Origin: JANQIV01 sp050117315
GTDB taxonomy: Bacteria; Bacteroidota; Ignavibacteria; Ignavibacteriales; Melioribacteraceae
Length of the DNA stretch: 55,794 bases
Reading direction: 5' to 3'
Assembly: GCA_050117315.1 (NCBI GenBank)
Contig: JASFMY010000030.1
Coordinates: forward strand, 1 to 55,794
Numbering within the stretch: the first letter of the stretch is position 1; the number at the start of each line of letters is the position of its first letter. Both the position numbers and the translations under genes were made by a program. Shown one piece after another: positions 1-8,487 of this stretch. The notes under the pieces are model-generated. The model did not search any database. It was not told the origin of the DNA and was given only the letters and a program-made list of their open reading frames with translations.

Positions 1-729
1 AGTTCCTAATAAGGGGTGTGTAACACTTGACGGTTCCGAAGTTGCATCTCCTTCGAAATCATAACTTACTTCACTTCTGTATGCTGCACCTAGAGAAATT
101 TTGTCTGAAGGTTTAAACATTATAGCTGCAGTAAATCCGAATCCGGTATCATCTCCTTCAACAGAAGCCAATACGTCTGGATTCAGTGCAGCAACTTCAT
201 AATTCTTTCTTTTAATTGTAACATCTGCCAGTGAAAAATTTACGCCTACACTTATTGAAATATTTTCGGAAGGTTTAAAAGCAACCACGGGCTGGAAAAA
301 AAATGTTTGAAGTTCAGTTTCTATAGCTAAATATTTACCGGCCCATGCTTGGTCCCATTCTGTACCCAAACCGAAAGGAACATTAACGGCAAAGCCTACA
401 GCCCATTGTTCATTTATTTTATGGGTAGCATAAAAATTAAACGGCAGAAATACCTTGTTCTCTGCATCTGTTGATGTAGTTGAAGGTGATGGACCTTCAA
501 AACTATAACTTGGAGCAATTGGTGAAACACCAAGCATTATTTTTGTACCTTTATGAAATGCAATAGCAGCCGGGTTAAAGTATAATGCTGAAGGGTCATT
601 TGCATATGCCGTAAAAGCATTAGCCATAGACATTGCTTTTGCCCCGTGTTCATTTAGTTGAAAACCACTAGCAAAAGCATTTGAAAAAATAATTAAAGCT
701 AAAACGGCAGTTTGTAACGCTTTTTTCAA
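1..729 (-). CDS. OmpP1/FadL-family outer membrane transport protein (C-terminus cut by window edge)
   Basis: This is the N-terminal 243 codons of a long-chain fatty acid/hydrophobic compound porin. It starts at a TTG (727-729) with AGGAG a few bases upstream; no ATG gives a signal peptide. Residues 1-21 are a signal peptide ending in NAFA. The mature N-terminus (SGFQLNEHGAKAMSMANAFT) and the FNPAAIAF stretch near residue 55 are the FadL signature of the hatch region, and the rest is alternating beta-strand sequence. The family forms a 14-stranded barrel in the outer membrane that lets hydrophobic substrates diffuse in. The C-terminal strands lie beyond position 1. The family call is firm; the substrate is unknown. 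Confidence 0.88.
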   Translation of the reverse strand, partial: MKKALQTAVLALIIFSNAFASGFQLNEHGAKAMSMANAFTAYANDPSALYFNPAAIAFHKGTKIMLGVSPIAPSYSFEGPSPSTTSTDAENKVFLPFNFYATHKINEQWAVGFAVNVPFGLGTEWDQAWAGKYLAIETELQTFFFQPVVAFKPSENISISVGVNFSLADVTIKRKNYEVAALNPDVLASVEGDDTGFGFTAAIMFKPSDKISLGAAYRSEVSYDFEGDATSEPSSVTHPLLGT

Positions 730-806
730 CGTAAGTTCTCCTATATATTTTGGTGAGTAAGATAAAGATAATAATTTCTTAACATATTTTATCAAGAAAT
801 TACATA

Positions 807-1319
807 TTATTCTATCTTTAAAATTATTTCTCCTTTTTCAACTGATTGTCCTTCTTCAGCCTTTATTTCAGTTATTATACCGCTGGCAGGAGATCTTAAA
901 TCATTTTCCATTTTCATAGCTTCCAGCGTAACAAGTGATTCTCCTATTTTAACTTCATCGCCTACATGCTTTTTTATCTTTAACACTAAACCCGGCATAG
1001 GAGCTTTTATTTCATCGGAGTGTGTTAGTCTCTCTTTATTTTTTAGGTATTCATAAGCTTTCTCTCTTAAGGTAGTCCGTACTGAAGCTTCGTAATAGTT
1101 ACCGTCTATCAAAAAGGAATATGTCTCATTGCTCAGTTTGTTTGTTGTTAACTCAAAAGCTTTGTTGCCGATTTTTATTAAATATAAATGCTTGCTCACT
1201 TTGGAAACGCTGACTTTTAGCTCATTACCGTCAAATATAATTCTGTTTTGATCTAAAACTTTTACTTCCTTTTTAGAATCATTTATAGTAACTATGTAGT
1301 TATTCATTATTATTTTCAA
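807..1319 (-). CDS. Biotin carboxyl carrier protein (biotinyl-lipoyl domain)
   Basis: A 170-residue carrier subunit of an acyl-CoA or other biotin-dependent carboxylase. The C-terminal ~75 residues form the biotinyl domain with the motif EAMKMEN, so Lys136 should be biotinylated by BirA. The N-terminal ~95 residues are a beta-rich linker resembling the BT region of propionyl/methylcrotonyl-CoA carboxylase alpha chains. The alpha chain is therefore split here, with the biotin carboxylase encoded just upstream. It overlaps accC by 20 nt, or by 8 nt if the internal ATG (codon 5) is used, implying translational coupling. A short AT-rich hairpin (773-801) lies just downstream. No carboxyltransferase subunit is visible in the window, so the substrate (acetyl-, propionyl- or methylcrotonyl-CoA) cannot be assigned. 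Confidence 0.85.
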   Translation of the reverse strand: MKIIMNNYIVTINDSKKEVKVLDQNRIIFDGNELKVSVSKVSKHLYLIKIGNKAFELTTNKLSNETYSFLIDGNYYEASVRTTLREKAYEYLKNKERLTHSDEIKAPMPGLVLKIKKHVGDEVKIGESLVTLEAMKMENDLRSPASGIITEIKAEEGQSVEKGEIILKIE

Positions 1320-2793
1320 TCCAGTTGTTATTTTGCGACGAACTGTTTTGCGGTTTTAATTCATTTTCTTTGTGTTTTAATAATGCAGCTAAAATTGAGA
1401 CTACATTTTCATATTCATCATTAATGTTTGATTTCCATTTCCCGGGAATTAAAGGCATTAATTCTCGTTCAACAAAATTAATGTCGTATTCACCGCTGAT
1501 AAATAATTCGTTTTCAAGTATCCAGTTACAAAGGGGAATATTTGTTATAACACCTGCAACCTGGTATTCACCCAATCCCCTTTTCATTCTTTCTATTGCT
1601 TCGGTTCTATTACTTCCGTAAGAAATTACTTTGGATAGTAACGGGTCATAGTAAACAGAAACTTCGGACTGTAAATCTATTCCGCGGTCAACCCTTATGC
1701 CGGATCCCGAAGGCAGTCTGTGATGTATGATTCTACCGGTTGACGGTGAAAAATTATTATCGGTATCTTCTGCATAAATCCTGCACTCGATAGCATGGTT
1801 ATTGATTTTTATATCATCTTGTTTAAAGGAAAGCTTTTCACCGTTTGCAATTTTTATCTGCTCTTTAACCAAATCTATGCCGGTCATTAGTTCCGTAACA
1901 GGATGTTCGACTTGGATTCTGGTATTCATTTCAAGAAAATAAAAATGCTTGTTTTGATCCATCAGAAATTCAATTGTTCCTGCATTATAATAATTACAAG
2001 CTTTTGCAGCTTCTATTGCAGCTTGTGTTATTTGCTTTCTTATTTTATCGTTAAGCGAAATTGACGGTGCTTCCTCAATTATTTTTTGGTGTCTTCTTTG
2101 AATAGAACATTCCCGCTCAAACAAATGAATGTAATTACCATGCGTGTCTGCAAGAATCTGTACTTCAATATGTTTAGGCGATTCTATAAACTTTTCAATA
2201 TAGACATCTGAATTGCCGAATGCTTTTAATGCTTCGCTCTGTGCTCTTTCAATTGATTCCTGCAAATCATCTTCGCCCGAAACTTTGCGCATCCCTTTTC
2301 CGCCGCCGCCGGCTTTGGCTTTTATCATTACGGGGTAGCCGACATCTCTACATATTTGTTTAGCTTCTTCAAGTGAATTGAGCGAATCAACTGTTCCGGG
2401 AACAACAGGAACGTTATTCGATTTCATTAATTTTCGGGCTTCTGTTTTATCTCCCATCAATTCAACCGATTGGGCTGACGGGCCGATAAATATTAAATTT
2501 TCATTTCTAACATTTTTTATAAATTCAGAATTCTCAGACAAAAATCCATATCCCGGATGTATGGCATCGGCACTTATTTTTTTTGCTAGCGTTATGATTT
2601 TTTCCCGGTTAAGGTAAGATTCAGATGCCTGTGCAGGGCCTATTAGATAAACCTCATCGGCAATTCTAACATGCATAGAGTTTTTATCTATTTCAGAGTA
2701 AACTGCTGCAGAAGTGATTCCAAGTTCGCGGCATGCTTTTATAATTCTAACTGCTATTTCCCCTCTATTTGCAATTAAGATTTTTTTTATCAT
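1300..2793 (-). CDS. accC: Biotin carboxylase subunit of a biotin-dependent carboxylase
   Basis: Carries out the ATP- and bicarbonate-dependent carboxylation of biotin on the carrier protein. The N-terminal domain begins KKILIANRGEIAVRI. The ATP-grasp glycine-rich loop AGGGGKGM is at about residues 161-168 and the active-site signature EMNTRIQVEHPVTE is at 288-301. At 497 residues it is about 50 longer than stand-alone AccC, the extra being a C-terminal tail like that of acyl-CoA carboxylase alpha chains. The start ATG shares one base with the mutS2 stop (TAATG). Either the acetyl-CoA carboxylase subunit or the biotin carboxylase of a propionyl-/methylcrotonyl-CoA carboxylase; the symbol follows the family. 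Confidence 0.9.
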   Translation of the reverse strand: MIKKILIANRGEIAVRIIKACRELGITSAAVYSEIDKNSMHVRIADEVYLIGPAQASESYLNREKIITLAKKISADAIHPGYGFLSENSEFIKNVRNENLIFIGPSAQSVELMGDKTEARKLMKSNNVPVVPGTVDSLNSLEEAKQICRDVGYPVMIKAKAGGGGKGMRKVSGEDDLQESIERAQSEALKAFGNSDVYIEKFIESPKHIEVQILADTHGNYIHLFERECSIQRRHQKIIEEAPSISLNDKIRKQITQAAIEAAKACNYYNAGTIEFLMDQNKHFYFLEMNTRIQVEHPVTELMTGIDLVKEQIKIANGEKLSFKQDDIKINNHAIECRIYAEDTDNNFSPSTGRIIHHRLPSGSGIRVDRGIDLQSEVSVYYDPLLSKVISYGSNRTEAIERMKRGLGEYQVAGVITNIPLCNWILENELFISGEYDINFVERELMPLIPGKWKSNINDEYENVVSILAALLKHKENELKPQNSSSQNNNWIENNNE

Positions 2794-5147
2794 TAATTGA
2801 ACTCAACTACTGTTATTCCTTCGCCCCCCATTTCAATTTTTGCAAAATAGTAATCTTTTACGACATTATTTTTCTTTAAAATATCATGAACGGTTTTCTT
2901 TAACATTCCCGTACCTTTTCCATGGAGAATCTCAACAGAGTTTAAGCTTGATGCATATGAATCGTCAAGAAATCTCAAGATTTCATATTCTGCCTCTTCC
3001 GGCTTTTTACCTCTTATGTCCAACCTAAAGCTTTCTACCCTGGGACTGTAACTACTAAATGAACGGTGACTTACCGTTTCCTCTTTGACCTTTTTTGAGT
3101 GCAGCAAATCCTTAGTTTTAACATTAAGCCTGAGTGTTCCTGAAATCACCACGGCTTTCTTTTTATTTTTATCTAATTCTTCAATAACTCCAAAAGTTGA
3201 TGTATTCTTAATTCCAACATAATCACCAATTTCAAAATCCCGATCACCCCTTTCTTCAACAGCCTCAATCTGTTTAGAAATTTTTTTATGAGTTTCAAAA
3301 AGTTCGTTTATTTTTTTCTTCTCTTCTTTAATAACGGTTTTATCTGCCTTTGTTTCTTTTATAGTTTTAATTGTACTTTCAACTTTTTTATTAATGTCCC
3401 TTAAGTAGTGATCGGCTTTTTCTTTTGCTTCCTGTAGAATTTTCTTTTTTGATTTTTCGAGTTCATCTATTTTACTTTTGTAAAGATTTGTTAACCCGGC
3501 CAATCTTGTATTTTCTAATTCGGATTCTTTTAGTTTAATTTGAAGCTGTCTTGATTTGTTTTCTAAATTTAACAGCAAATCTTCCAGTCTGGATTTTTTT
3601 TCATCAAGATATTCTCTAGCAAGAGTTAAAAAATCATTTTCAAATCCTATTCTCCCAGCGACTTCAAATGCATAGCTTGAACCGGGCAGTCCCTGGTTAA
3701 AAACATATGTGGGCTTCAGGTTTTCCGTATCAAATTCCATTGATGCATTTTCAAATCCTTCCAGGTCGTTTGCTATGACTTTAAGTGAACCGTGATGAGT
3801 TGTTGCCAGCGTAATGGCCCCGGATTTCTGCAGTATAATTAAAATTGCCGCAGCAAGTGCCGAGCCTTCGGTAGGGTCTGTTCCTGTTCCTATTTCGTCA
3901 AGCAGTACGAGTGATTTATCATTACATTCTTTCAGAATATTTTTAATATTAGAAAGGTGCGAACTGAACGTACTTAAGTCATCTTCAATTGACTGCTGGT
4001 CGCCTATATCTATTAAAATATTATCAATAAATTTCAAATTTGTATCGGGATGTGCCGGGATATGAATCCCGCATTGAGCCATTAAATTCAGTATTCCGAA
4101 CGTTTTCAAAACTACTGTTTTGCCTCCTGCGTTCGGGCCTGTTATGACTATTGTATTATTTTTGTCAACCTTAACATTTAACGGAACCGTTTTTTGCCTG
4201 CCGATTTTTTTTATTAAAACCGGGTGCTTGCCGTCTATTAGATTGACCGGTTTATCTTCATCAAACGACGGGAAGGAACCAATAATTTCTATTGAGAAAT
4301 GAGCGTTTGCAAAAACCGCATCAATTTCAGCTATAGCCAGTAACGAGCTCTTCAGCTCATTTTTAACTGTACTTATTTTTTTTGTGAGTTGTTTTAATAT
4401 TCTCTCTATCTCTCTTTTCTCGGCAAAAGATAAAGAAAGGATATCATTATTTAATTCAAGAGTTTCCTCTGGTTCTATATAAACTGTCTGCCCCGTATTT
4501 GATTCCGAGTGAACAAACCCTTTTACATGCCTTTTGTGTTCGGCTTTTATCGGCAGAACAATACGTCCGTCCCTTAAAGTCATGTAATCGTCCTGGGTTA
4601 AATATGAATCACTTAATTGCTTGAGCAGTCTGTTTACTACTTTCCTTAGCTGGTTACTTTTGCTAACTATATCGTTTCTAATCTCTTTTAACTTCGGGCT
4701 TGCATTGTCTCTAACTTCACCGGTATCTGTAAATATTGAAGATATATGATGCTCAAAAGTTTTATCTACAAACAGCTTATCCAAAAATCCTTTAGATAAA
4801 CTTGTATCTTCTGCCCTTGTTGATAAAAATTGATACAGCTTTCTTGATGTTTCCGCTAATAATAAAATATCCAAGATTTCTTTATCGCTTAGGATTACTC
4901 CTTCAATTGATATGCTTGTTAAAGCATCCACAAGGTTCGGTATATAAGTCAACGGTGGGCTATCGTTATTAATCAAAATATCTTTGGCTTCTGTTACATA
5001 AGAACCTTGCAATAAAGTTTCGTTTTTATCCGGGAAAGGTATAGTTTGAAAAATTCTTTTCTTACCTAATTCTGTGTATATATACTTTGAAATAAATTCA
5101 AGAATTTTCCGAAATTCTAATTTTTCTAATACTTTGCTATTTATCAT
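2793..5147 (-). CDS. mutS2: Endonuclease MutS2 (MutS-family ATPase with Smr domain)
   Basis: A 784-residue MutS2: core/clamp region without the mismatch-binding domain of MutS1, Walker A GPNAGGKT at 337-344, Walker B LVLLDEIGTGTDP near 415-427, a long charged coiled coil (about 515-640), then a C-terminal Smr nuclease domain (from about 708) with LDIRG and HGKGTG. MutS2 proteins suppress recombination by acting on branched DNA, and in Bacillus act on collided ribosomes; they are not mismatch-repair proteins. It overlaps cvpA by 11 nt at its 5' end and accC by 1 nt at its 3' end. The cvpA-mutS2 neighbourhood is common in Gram-positives and in this group. Confidence 0.95.
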   Translation of the reverse strand: MINSKVLEKLEFRKILEFISKYIYTELGKKRIFQTIPFPDKNETLLQGSYVTEAKDILINNDSPPLTYIPNLVDALTSISIEGVILSDKEILDILLLAETSRKLYQFLSTRAEDTSLSKGFLDKLFVDKTFEHHISSIFTDTGEVRDNASPKLKEIRNDIVSKSNQLRKVVNRLLKQLSDSYLTQDDYMTLRDGRIVLPIKAEHKRHVKGFVHSESNTGQTVYIEPEETLELNNDILSLSFAEKREIERILKQLTKKISTVKNELKSSLLAIAEIDAVFANAHFSIEIIGSFPSFDEDKPVNLIDGKHPVLIKKIGRQKTVPLNVKVDKNNTIVITGPNAGGKTVVLKTFGILNLMAQCGIHIPAHPDTNLKFIDNILIDIGDQQSIEDDLSTFSSHLSNIKNILKECNDKSLVLLDEIGTGTDPTEGSALAAAILIILQKSGAITLATTHHGSLKVIANDLEGFENASMEFDTENLKPTYVFNQGLPGSSYAFEVAGRIGFENDFLTLAREYLDEKKSRLEDLLLNLENKSRQLQIKLKESELENTRLAGLTNLYKSKIDELEKSKKKILQEAKEKADHYLRDINKKVESTIKTIKETKADKTVIKEEKKKINELFETHKKISKQIEAVEERGDRDFEIGDYVGIKNTSTFGVIEELDKNKKKAVVISGTLRLNVKTKDLLHSKKVKEETVSHRSFSSYSPRVESFRLDIRGKKPEEAEYEILRFLDDSYASSLNSVEILHGKGTGMLKKTVHDILKKNNVVKDYYFAKIEMGGEGITVVEFN

Positions 5148-5709
5148 TTACCTCGGCCGGTTGTTCAATGGTTGTAGAATCGTTATCAGCTTCAATTTTG
5201 TCTTTGCTGTCAATATAGTCTTTTATTATCACTTTTGTTTTGAAATTTGTTCCCAATATAAAATCAATTGTGGAAGGTATTATTCCCGCTACAGTGTAAT
5301 AAAGTAATGAACTTTCTTTGGCATTTTTATCAGGAATTCTAAAAACATTTAAGAAAATAAAAAAAGCACTCAGGAAAAATATAATCTGGATTATACCTGC
5401 AATACCGCCCAGAATTTGATTTACAAATTTATTTACTCTATCAAGCGGATGAACTATTCTTTTGATTAGCGCAAACACCAGAATGGTAAAAGCGAAGATG
5501 AGTATTCCGGCTACAATGTTTGCAAGGTAAACCTCATTACTAAATACCGGCGCAATAAAAAAACCCATAGGTTCTGAAAACTGAATTGCTAGGCCTACTG
5601 CAACTACTAAACCGACCATTCCAATGATTTTTCTTATAAGGCCGTCTTTGAATCCAAGTAAAAAACCTATAAGAAGAATTACAATTATAATGTAATCTAA
5701 ATAATTCAA
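5137..5709 (-). CDS. cvpA: CvpA family membrane protein
   Basis: A 190-residue inner membrane protein with four hydrophobic segments. It starts MNYLDYIIIVILLIGFLLGFKDGLIRKI, where the GFxxGxxR signature of the CvpA (colicin V production) family is visible. Its start overlaps the yqeY stop by 4 nt and its end overlaps mutS2 by 11 nt, so the three genes are probably co-translated. The family is linked to envelope stress and bile tolerance in enterobacteria; its function here is not established. The C-terminal tail (about 160-190) is acidic and probably disordered. Confidence 0.85.
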   Translation of the reverse strand: MNYLDYIIIVILLIGFLLGFKDGLIRKIIGMVGLVVAVGLAIQFSEPMGFFIAPVFSNEVYLANIVAGILIFAFTILVFALIKRIVHPLDRVNKFVNQILGGIAGIIQIIFFLSAFFIFLNVFRIPDKNAKESSLLYYTVAGIIPSTIDFILGTNFKTKVIIKDYIDSKDKIEADNDSTTIEQPAEVNDK

Positions 5710-6158
5710 GTAGTTCCTAAGACTTGTTCCACTGCACTTTTAACAGCTTTTCCATCCGCCTTTCCTTTCAAAGCTTTTATAGCTACGGGCATAAGCTTAG
5801 CAAAATCCGCTTTTGTAGAAGCACCTATTTCATCAGCAATATTTTTTACTTCTTCAAGCAGTTCGTTTTCAGTTAACTGTTTAGGTAAATATTCTTGAAT
5901 TACTTTCAGTTCGGCTTCTTCTTTTTCAGCCAATTCTTCCCTTCCGGCTTTTCTGAATTGCTCAATTGCCTCATGTCTTTTTTTTGCAGCCTGAGTAAGA
6001 ATTTTTAATTCGTCATCAGTGGACATTTCTTTTTCCGCACCGCTTTTTTCAAATTCTAAAATGGAAGCTCTTATTGAGCGGATGGTTTGGAGACGAACAT
6101 GCTCCTTATTCTTCATAGCAGTTTTTAGGTCTTCGTTAATTTTGTCTTTTAGTTTCAT
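5706..6158 (-). CDS. yqeY: GatB/YqeY domain protein
   Basis: A 150-residue stand-alone YqeY protein, related to the C-terminal tRNA-binding domain of GatB of the Glu-tRNA/Asp-tRNA amidotransferase. The N-terminal helix (MKLKDKINEDLKTAMKNKEH) and the EYLPKQLTENEL segment are typical. The protein is short, helical, cytosolic and has no catalytic residues. It is the first gene after the exbBD terminator, so it probably has its own promoter and begins the yqeY-cvpA-mutS2-accC-BCCP transcription unit. Confidence 0.9.
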   Translation of the reverse strand: MKLKDKINEDLKTAMKNKEHVRLQTIRSIRASILEFEKSGAEKEMSTDDELKILTQAAKKRHEAIEQFRKAGREELAEKEEAELKVIQEYLPKQLTENELLEEVKNIADEIGASTKADFAKLMPVAIKALKGKADGKAVKSAVEQVLGTT

Positions 6159-6167
6159 TTTATCCTC

Positions 6168-6204
6168 AAAAAAAAAGGCAGATTATAAATTAATATAATC
6201 TGCC
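6168..6204 (-). terminator. Rho-independent terminator of the exbB-exbD-exbD operon
   Basis: A perfect 11-bp inverted repeat (GGCAGATTATA / TATAATCTGCC) with a 6-base loop at 6177-6204. On the minus strand it is followed directly by nine T residues (6168-6176). It lies between the last exbD stop and the yqeY start, in the right orientation to end exbD transcription. Confidence 0.9.
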
Positions 6205-6227
6205 CAAATTTTCATAATTAAGTTTTA

Positions 6228-6641
6228 TTATTCTTTTAAGCGAGCTGAATAGTTTATACGTCTTGTGTCCGCTTTTCTTAAAGCCTGTTGTATATCAGTC
6301 ACTATACCCATATCGGAATCTTTATCTACACGTAATGATACAATAACATTAGGTAAATCTATTCTTTTCTTGTACATCAATTCTTGAATTTCTTCTAATT
6401 TAACAATATTGTCATTTAATTGCACTCTTTCGTCCTGCCCTACCCAGATATAAGAAATCAATCTCTTGTTTTCTATTTTTTCAATAGCTTCAGCTTCCGG
6501 TAATCTAAACTGTACCGCCACATCAACTTCTCTTAAAGTAGTTGATACCATAAAGAATAACAAAAGCATGAATACAATATCAGGCATTGAAGAAGTAGGA
6601 ATTTCCTGTTTTGTAGAAGCTCTTTTCTTATTAAATTTCAT
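6228..6641 (-). CDS. exbD: ExbD/TolR-family biopolymer transport protein (second copy)
   Basis: A 137-residue ExbD: short cytoplasmic N-terminus, one transmembrane helix with the proton-path aspartate in MPDIVFMLLLFFMVS (Asp21), then a periplasmic domain of about 95 residues. ExbD works with ExbB as a proton-driven motor that energises TonB-dependent receptors or an equivalent envelope process. It follows another exbD by 13 bp; two dissimilar ExbD subunits in tandem are usual in Bacteroidota relatives. No tonB is visible in this window. Confidence 0.9.
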   Translation of the reverse strand: MKFNKKRASTKQEIPTSSMPDIVFMLLLFFMVSTTLREVDVAVQFRLPEAEAIEKIENKRLISYIWVGQDERVQLNDNIVKLEEIQELMYKKRIDLPNVIVSLRVDKDSDMGIVTDIQQALRKADTRRINYSARLKE

Positions 6642-6654
6642 TCTTTATCCTCAT

Positions 6655-7191
6655 TTATTTAATTTCTTCAGGCTCTGCAATTGATACAATCTTTGGAATT
6701 TTTGCTCTTACATCTTTCAAATCTTCCTCATTTAGTTCATCCACCGGTCTACGAAAAGTAGACATTGAATATTCTTCACGAACTTCTTCATATGCTGCCA
6801 TAACCTGATCGAGCGCCTGTATATACAAATTATAATTTGTTTTTCTATCGGTTTTAACAGAGACTATAAGTTTTTTATTAGAAGGCAGGTTAATTTTACT
6901 TGTAATTCTTTCTTTTAGATTGTCTTTTATTTGAGGTATTGCAATTATTTTTTTGTTGAGAAGAACATCCCCGTTTTCATTTATCAACAGAGCAGCCATT
7001 CTATCACTCGAGACTTCCACCTCTTCTCTTTGGTCAGGAGGTATATATTCCGGAAGTGTAAGACCAATACCGGTATCAACATCTATAGTAGTTGCAACAA
7101 GAAAGAATAAAAGCAATAAGAATGCTATATCTGCCATAGAGCCTGTTGGAATTTCAGCTTCCTTAGTTTTTTTCTTTTTTAATGAAACCAT
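6655..7191 (-). CDS. exbD: ExbD/TolR-family biopolymer transport protein (first copy)
   Basis: A 178-residue ExbD with a Lys-rich cytoplasmic start (KKKKTKEAEIPTGSMADIAF), a transmembrane helix with Asp in MADIAFLLLLFFLVATT, and a longer periplasmic domain than its downstream paralogue. The C-terminal ~35 residues are charged and specific to this copy. It sits 31 bp after exbB and 13 bp before the second exbD. Together they form the ion-driven motor unit of the inner membrane. Confidence 0.9.
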   Translation of the reverse strand: MVSLKKKKTKEAEIPTGSMADIAFLLLLFFLVATTIDVDTGIGLTLPEYIPPDQREEVEVSSDRMAALLINENGDVLLNKKIIAIPQIKDNLKERITSKINLPSNKKLIVSVKTDRKTNYNLYIQALDQVMAAYEEVREEYSMSTFRRPVDELNEEDLKDVRAKIPKIVSIAEPEEIK

Positions 7192-7222
7192 AATTTTTAA
7201 ACTCTTTTAGTTTAGTTTCCGG

Positions 7223-7909
7223 TTAAGCTTTTTTCATTTCATATAAAGCATCAATCAATTCGATTGAACTTTCTTCCATGTCGCCAACTAATTTATCTAT
7301 TCTTGCCACAAAGTAATTATAGAATACTTGAAGAATAATAGCCGTAACAAGACCAAATAATGTAGTTAAAAGAGCAACTGAAATACCGCTTGCAACAACA
7401 CCGGGAGAAATCTGAGCAGCTGCTGCAATAGCATCAAATGCTTCGATCATACCCTGTACAGTACCGGTAAAACCAAGCATCGGTGCAATTGTAATAAAAG
7501 TAGAAATCCAGATTAAACCTCTTTCGAGGAATCCCATTTCAATCGCGCCGTAAGCCATAATAGCTTTTTCTGCTGCATCCAAACCTTCATCAGCTCTTAA
7601 AAGCCCGGCATGAAATACAGAAGCAATTGAACCTCTGGAGTTTTCACATATTTTCATAGCTTCTTCTACACCACCTTTTGTTAAAGCGTCTTTAACTTTA
7701 ACAATGAATTTTTTTGTATTCATAGTAGCACGGGATAATGTCCAAAGTCGTTCTAAGCAAAATGCAAGTCCTAAAACCAAACATACCAAAATTGGCCACA
7801 TGAATCCGCCGCCTTGTTCAAATTTTGCCTGAAGGTAACTTAAAACACCCGTTTCTTCGACTTGCGCAATTGCATAGGACAAAAATCCAAACATTTCTGT
7901 AATTTGCAT
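7223..7909 (-). CDS. exbB: MotA/TolQ/ExbB proton channel family protein
   Basis: A 228-residue inner membrane channel subunit. Hydrophobic segments lie near residues 37-55, 128-150 and 170-200, and the conserved TGTVQGMIEAFD motif of the TolQ/ExbB family is present around 148-160. It pentamerises around an ExbD dimer and conducts protons to drive periplasmic force generation. It is the first gene of the exbB-exbD-exbD operon; the upstream spacer (7910 onward) must hold the promoter. TolQ versus ExbB cannot be separated by sequence alone, but the two ExbD partners and the absence of TolA/Pal favour ExbB. Confidence 0.9.
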   Translation of the reverse strand: MQITEMFGFLSYAIAQVEETGVLSYLQAKFEQGGGFMWPILVCLVLGLAFCLERLWTLSRATMNTKKFIVKVKDALTKGGVEEAMKICENSRGSIASVFHAGLLRADEGLDAAEKAIMAYGAIEMGFLERGLIWISTFITIAPMLGFTGTVQGMIEAFDAIAAAAQISPGVVASGISVALLTTLFGLVTAIILQVFYNYFVARIDKLVGDMEESSIELIDALYEMKKA

Positions 7910-8126
7910 AAGAGATAACCTCCGATGTTATTTATTATATTTAATTGACATTCAATTTTTGATATTACTATCAGAATTGAGCTCAGTAACATTAAGGATT
8001 TACCGCAAAAAAGTCAATAAATAATTTGATAATGGTATCCATTTCATTCAATATTTACGGCTCCTTGAAGCTCAATTACGTTGCATAAAATTATATTGTA
8101 ATTGTCAAATAAATTATTTTAAAAAA

Positions 8127-8351
8127 TCACTTTTTTTGACCATACAATGGTAATATTATTTCAACCCACTCTTTACTCTTTTTCATTTCCAGTATTAACG
8201 GCGTAATAGCATTAGTTGTGAAATTAAATTCAAAAACAAAACATTTAACTGTAAAATTTGATGCATTTTTTGATTTTCCGTAAACGATTTCTTCTGCTTC
8301 AGCGGAATTCCTGCTCAATAAAGCCTTTGTTCTTTCTAAAATTAAACACAT
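8127..8351 (-). CDS. Small hypothetical protein, doubtful
   Basis: A 74-codon reading frame in the otherwise empty 578-bp spacer between exbB and polA (7910-8487). The predicted product is mostly soluble, beginning MCLILERTKALLSRN and ending LPLYGQKK, with a plausible mix of charged and hydrophobic residues. No family is recognised and no clear ribosome binding site precedes the ATG. An in-frame stop lies eight codons upstream, so it cannot be extended much. It could be a remnant or chance. The rest of the spacer is AT-rich and should contain the exbB and polA promoters. Confidence 0.3.
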   Translation of the reverse strand: MCLILERTKALLSRNSAEAEEIVYGKSKNASNFTVKCFVFEFNFTTNAITPLILEMKKSKEWVEIILPLYGQKK

Positions 8352-8487
8352 ACACGCATTTTGAGCAACATATTATAAAGCGAAATGTTATATTTTGAAT
8401 CTAATAAATTTCCAAGAATAAAATAAATTCAAAAAAGATAGGCCATATTATTTTTTTGTAAACAAATCATAAGACAAAATTACAGAT

